64,000 bases of DNA, taken from the NCBI RefSeq assembly GCF_042649585.1, contig NZ_JBHRZM010000001.1:124001-188000 (forward strand), given 5' to 3'. The notes under the pieces were generated by a model. The model was not told the origin of the DNA. It did no database searches and saw only the letters and a program-made list of their open reading frames with translations. The DNA comes from Helicobacter_F equorum (lineage in GTDB: Bacteria; Campylobacterota; Campylobacteria; Campylobacterales; Helicobacteraceae). The position numbers were made by a program, and so were the translations under genes. Shown here one piece after another: positions 62,339 through 64,000 of this stretch (positions are counted from its first letter, which is position 1; the number at the start of each line of letters is the position of its first letter).

Positions 62339-63631
62339 ATGAAAACACAAATGGCGTATGCAAAAGAGGGCGTTTTTACTACACAAATGCAAGCTGTAGC
62401 ACAAAAAGAAGGTGTGAGTGAAGCATTTTTACTAGAATCTATAGCACAAGGCACGATTATTATTCCTGCCAATTGTAATCATATCAATCTTGATCCACAT
62501 GGCATAGGTGCAGGGTTACGCACAAAGGTTAATGTGAATCTTGGTGTATCTAATGACTGCGTGGATTACACTGAAGAAATGCAAAAGGTTACGCTCTCTC
62601 ATGATTTTGGTATAGAATCCATAATGGATCTTAGTAATTATGGCAAAACTAGTCATTTTCGCGATGAGCTAATCAAAGTATCCAAGGCGATGATAGGCAC
62701 CGTCCCTGTGTATGATGCAGTCGGGTTTTTGGAAAAGGATTTAAAAGATATTACTGCCAGAGATTTTATTGATGTCGTATATCATCATGCCAAAAGTGGT
62801 GTGGATTTTATGACAATTCATGCGGGGATAAACTCACGCGCTGCATTTATGTTTGAGCAATCCCACAGACTCACAAATATTGTTTCTCGTGGTGGGAGTG
62901 TGCTGTATGCGTGGATGAAAATGAAAGAAGCTGAAAATCCATTTTATGAATATTTTGATGATTTATTAGAGATTTGTGCGCGATTTGATGTAACACTTTC
63001 TTTGGGTGATGCATTGCGTCCAGGATCTACACATGATGCAAGTGATAGCGCGCAGCTCGCTGAACTTTTGGAGCTTTCACTCCTTACACAAAGAGCGTGG
63101 CAAGCCAATGTGCAGGTGATGATTGAGGGTCCTGGGCATATGTGTATTGATGAGATAGAATCTAATGTCAAGCTACAAAAGCGTGTGTGTAAGGGTGCGC
63201 CATTTTATGTGTTAGGACCACTTGTGACGGATATTGGTGCGGGTTATGATCACATTAGTGGTGCGATAGGTGGTGCGGTAGCAGCTGCAGCTGGAGCAGA
63301 TATGCTTTGCTATGTAACACCTGCAGAACATTTGCGACTTCCTAATCTTACCGATGTGCGTGATGGGATTGTAGCGACCAAAATTGCTGCACATGCCGGA
63401 GATATTGCCAAATTACCAAAAGAGCGAGATATAGATGATAAGATGAGTATGGCACGCCAAGCAATAGATTGGGGTAAGATGTTTGGGTATGCTATAGATG
63501 GCAAAAAAGCACGTGCAATGTTTAATGAGCGCAAACCTGAAGAATTACATTCTTGTTCGATGTGTGGCAAAATGTGTGCGATGAATACGATGAATACTAT
63601 TTTAAAAGGTGAGGAGGTAAGCTTAAGCTAA
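62339..63631 (+). CDS. thiC: Phosphomethylpyrimidine synthase ThiC
   Basis: ThiC is a radical-SAM enzyme that converts AIR to HMP phosphate for thiamine. At 430 residues it is the short form without the N-terminal extension of the E. coli enzyme. ANCNHINLDPHGIGAGLRTKVNVNLG (in part), DSAQLAELLEL, EGPGHM and GAGYDHISGAIGGAVAAAAGA (in part) are present. The C-terminal iron-sulfur site is CSMCGKMCAM, Cys-x2-Cys-x3-Cys, as in other short ThiCs. I chose ATG 62339, after AAGGAAT; the frame extends to 62294. It is controlled by the riboswitch. Confidence 0.96.
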   Translation: MKTQMAYAKEGVFTTQMQAVAQKEGVSEAFLLESIAQGTIIIPANCNHINLDPHGIGAGLRTKVNVNLGVSNDCVDYTEEMQKVTLSHDFGIESIMDLSNYGKTSHFRDELIKVSKAMIGTVPVYDAVGFLEKDLKDITARDFIDVVYHHAKSGVDFMTIHAGINSRAAFMFEQSHRLTNIVSRGGSVLYAWMKMKEAENPFYEYFDDLLEICARFDVTLSLGDALRPGSTHDASDSAQLAELLELSLLTQRAWQANVQVMIEGPGHMCIDEIESNVKLQKRVCKGAPFYVLGPLVTDIGAGYDHISGAIGGAVAAAAGADMLCYVTPAEHLRLPNLTDVRDGIVATKIAAHAGDIAKLPKERDIDDKMSMARQAIDWGKMFGYAIDGKKARAMFNERKPEELHSCSMCGKMCAMNTMNTILKGEEVSLS

Positions 63632-63649
63632 GCTTTGGATTAGCTTGAT

Positions 63650-63655
63650 TATAAT
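63650..63655 (+). promoter_or_regulatory. Probable -10 box before the PCu(A)C gene
   Basis: TATAAT in TTGATTATAATGCAG, 33 bases before the start codon. Confidence 0.5.
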
Positions 63656-63687
63656 GCAGAATCTAAGCTATATACAAGGAGGCATAT

Positions 63688-64000
63688 ATGAAGTTTATAA
63701 AAAAGATTTTGTTGTGTGTTGGTATGTTGTCATGTTTTGGTGCTAATGCTGCTGATATAGAAGTGGCAGATGTGTTTGTGCAGTTTGTGCCACACAATAG
63801 CAAGGCAGCCGCAGCATTTATGCGGATTCATAACAATACAGACAAGGACATCGCACTTGTTGGTGGAAAAAGTGCAATCTCTGAAAACACAGAGTTTCAT
63901 ACGCATATATACAAAGATGGTATGAAAAAAATGGTGCAAGTGCCAGAGATTCTTGTGAAAGCTTATGGTGATGTAAATTTGGAACCAGGCGGGTATCATG
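63688..64000 (+). CDS. PCu(A)C-type copper chaperone, 5' part
   Basis: The first 104 codons of an exported protein, cut by the window end. A signal peptide (KFIKKILLCVGMLSCFGANA) is followed by IEVADVFVQFVPHNSKAAAAFMRIHN, here in part ADVFVQFVPHNSKAAAAF, and the motifs EFHTHIYKDGMKKMVQV and LEPGGYH. These supply the His-x(n)-Met copper site of the PCu(A)C family (H..M..H..M with the last Met missing beyond the end). Such chaperones deliver Cu(I) to cytochrome oxidase. AAGGAGG precedes the ATG. Confidence 0.9.
   Translation, partial: MKFIKKILLCVGMLSCFGANAADIEVADVFVQFVPHNSKAAAAFMRIHNNTDKDIALVGGKSAISENTEFHTHIYKDGMKKMVQVPEILVKAYGDVNLEPGGYH

Noticed and set aside
1..64000. CRISPR arrays, insertion sequences or prophage genes
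   Set aside because: No spaced short repeats, transposase, integrase or phage structural genes were seen in the window.

Overview
The window is AT-rich and carries the gene set and word usage of an epsilonproteobacterium of the genus Helicobacter, most likely an enterohepatic species. The evidence is the dense use of AGATTCT/AGAATC words, Helicobacter-like LuxS, MraY, Dxr, ThrS (no TGS domain) and InfC proteins, the secG-frr neighbourhood, and complete purine, tryptophan, thiamine and p-aminobenzoate genes that H. pylori largely lacks. The species cannot be named from this sequence alone.

Layout. 0-8.5 kb: 5' end of fliQ, a selenocysteine tRNA, luxS, a stretch of decayed genes (an outer-membrane protein tail and a frameshifted alpha/beta hydrolase), a single-chain restriction-modification enzyme, a TonB-dependent receptor with a Fur-like site, and a decayed glycosyltransferase. 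8.5-15.4 kb: fcl-proB-fmt, then secG-frr-thrS-infC-rpmI-rplT, closed by a strong terminator. 15.4-22.7 kb (minus strand): a two-domain glycosyltransferase, two tandem phase-variable glycosyltransferases, then trpE-trpG and an NSS-family transporter. 22.9-25.9 kb: a TRAP transporter dctPQM. 25.9-29.7 kb (minus): a phase-variable carbamoyltransferase followed by an SGNH-type membrane protein, an SxtJ-family protein and a 49-residue DUF5989-type protein. 29.9-34.8 kb (minus): tRNA-Ala and ctpA-purC-purS-purQ-(BatD-like)-plsC. 34.9-42.6 kb: cdsA-dxr, convergent gpmI, then mraY-murD and a Wzk/PglK-like flippase. 42.7-48.4 kb: a periplasmic beta-propeller, a polar amino acid/cystine ABC importer, and pabA with a fused pabBC. 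48.4-53.1 kb: a subtilisin-like autotransporter of foreign composition lying between tRNA genes (Arg on one side; Arg, His, Pro on the other). 53.2-62.1 kb: ridA, a secreted unknown protein, and the minus-strand run carB-xseB-trpD-trpC-trpF-trpB-trpA. 62.1-64 kb: a TPP riboswitch with thiC, and the start of a PCu(A)C copper chaperone gene.

The most interesting part is the surface-modification system on the minus strand between 19 and 30 kb. Three genes (two GT2 glycosyltransferases and one NodU-type carbamoyltransferase) are each interrupted by a poly-G tract of 10 or 11 bases. In all three the tract is one base too long, so the sequenced state is OFF, and losing one G restores one continuous family-length protein. 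The two glycosyltransferases share almost identical 5' modules and a short 3' module around unrelated middles, which suggests tandem duplication with exchange of the specificity domain. The carbamoyltransferase leads an operon with SGNH, SxtJ and DUF5989 proteins, a gene set found elsewhere but without an assigned role here. I infer switchable glycan extension together with switchable carbamoylation of a cell-surface glycan. The tryptophan pathway is split into trpEG (with a transporter) and trpDCFBA (behind carB-xseB), about 36 kb apart.
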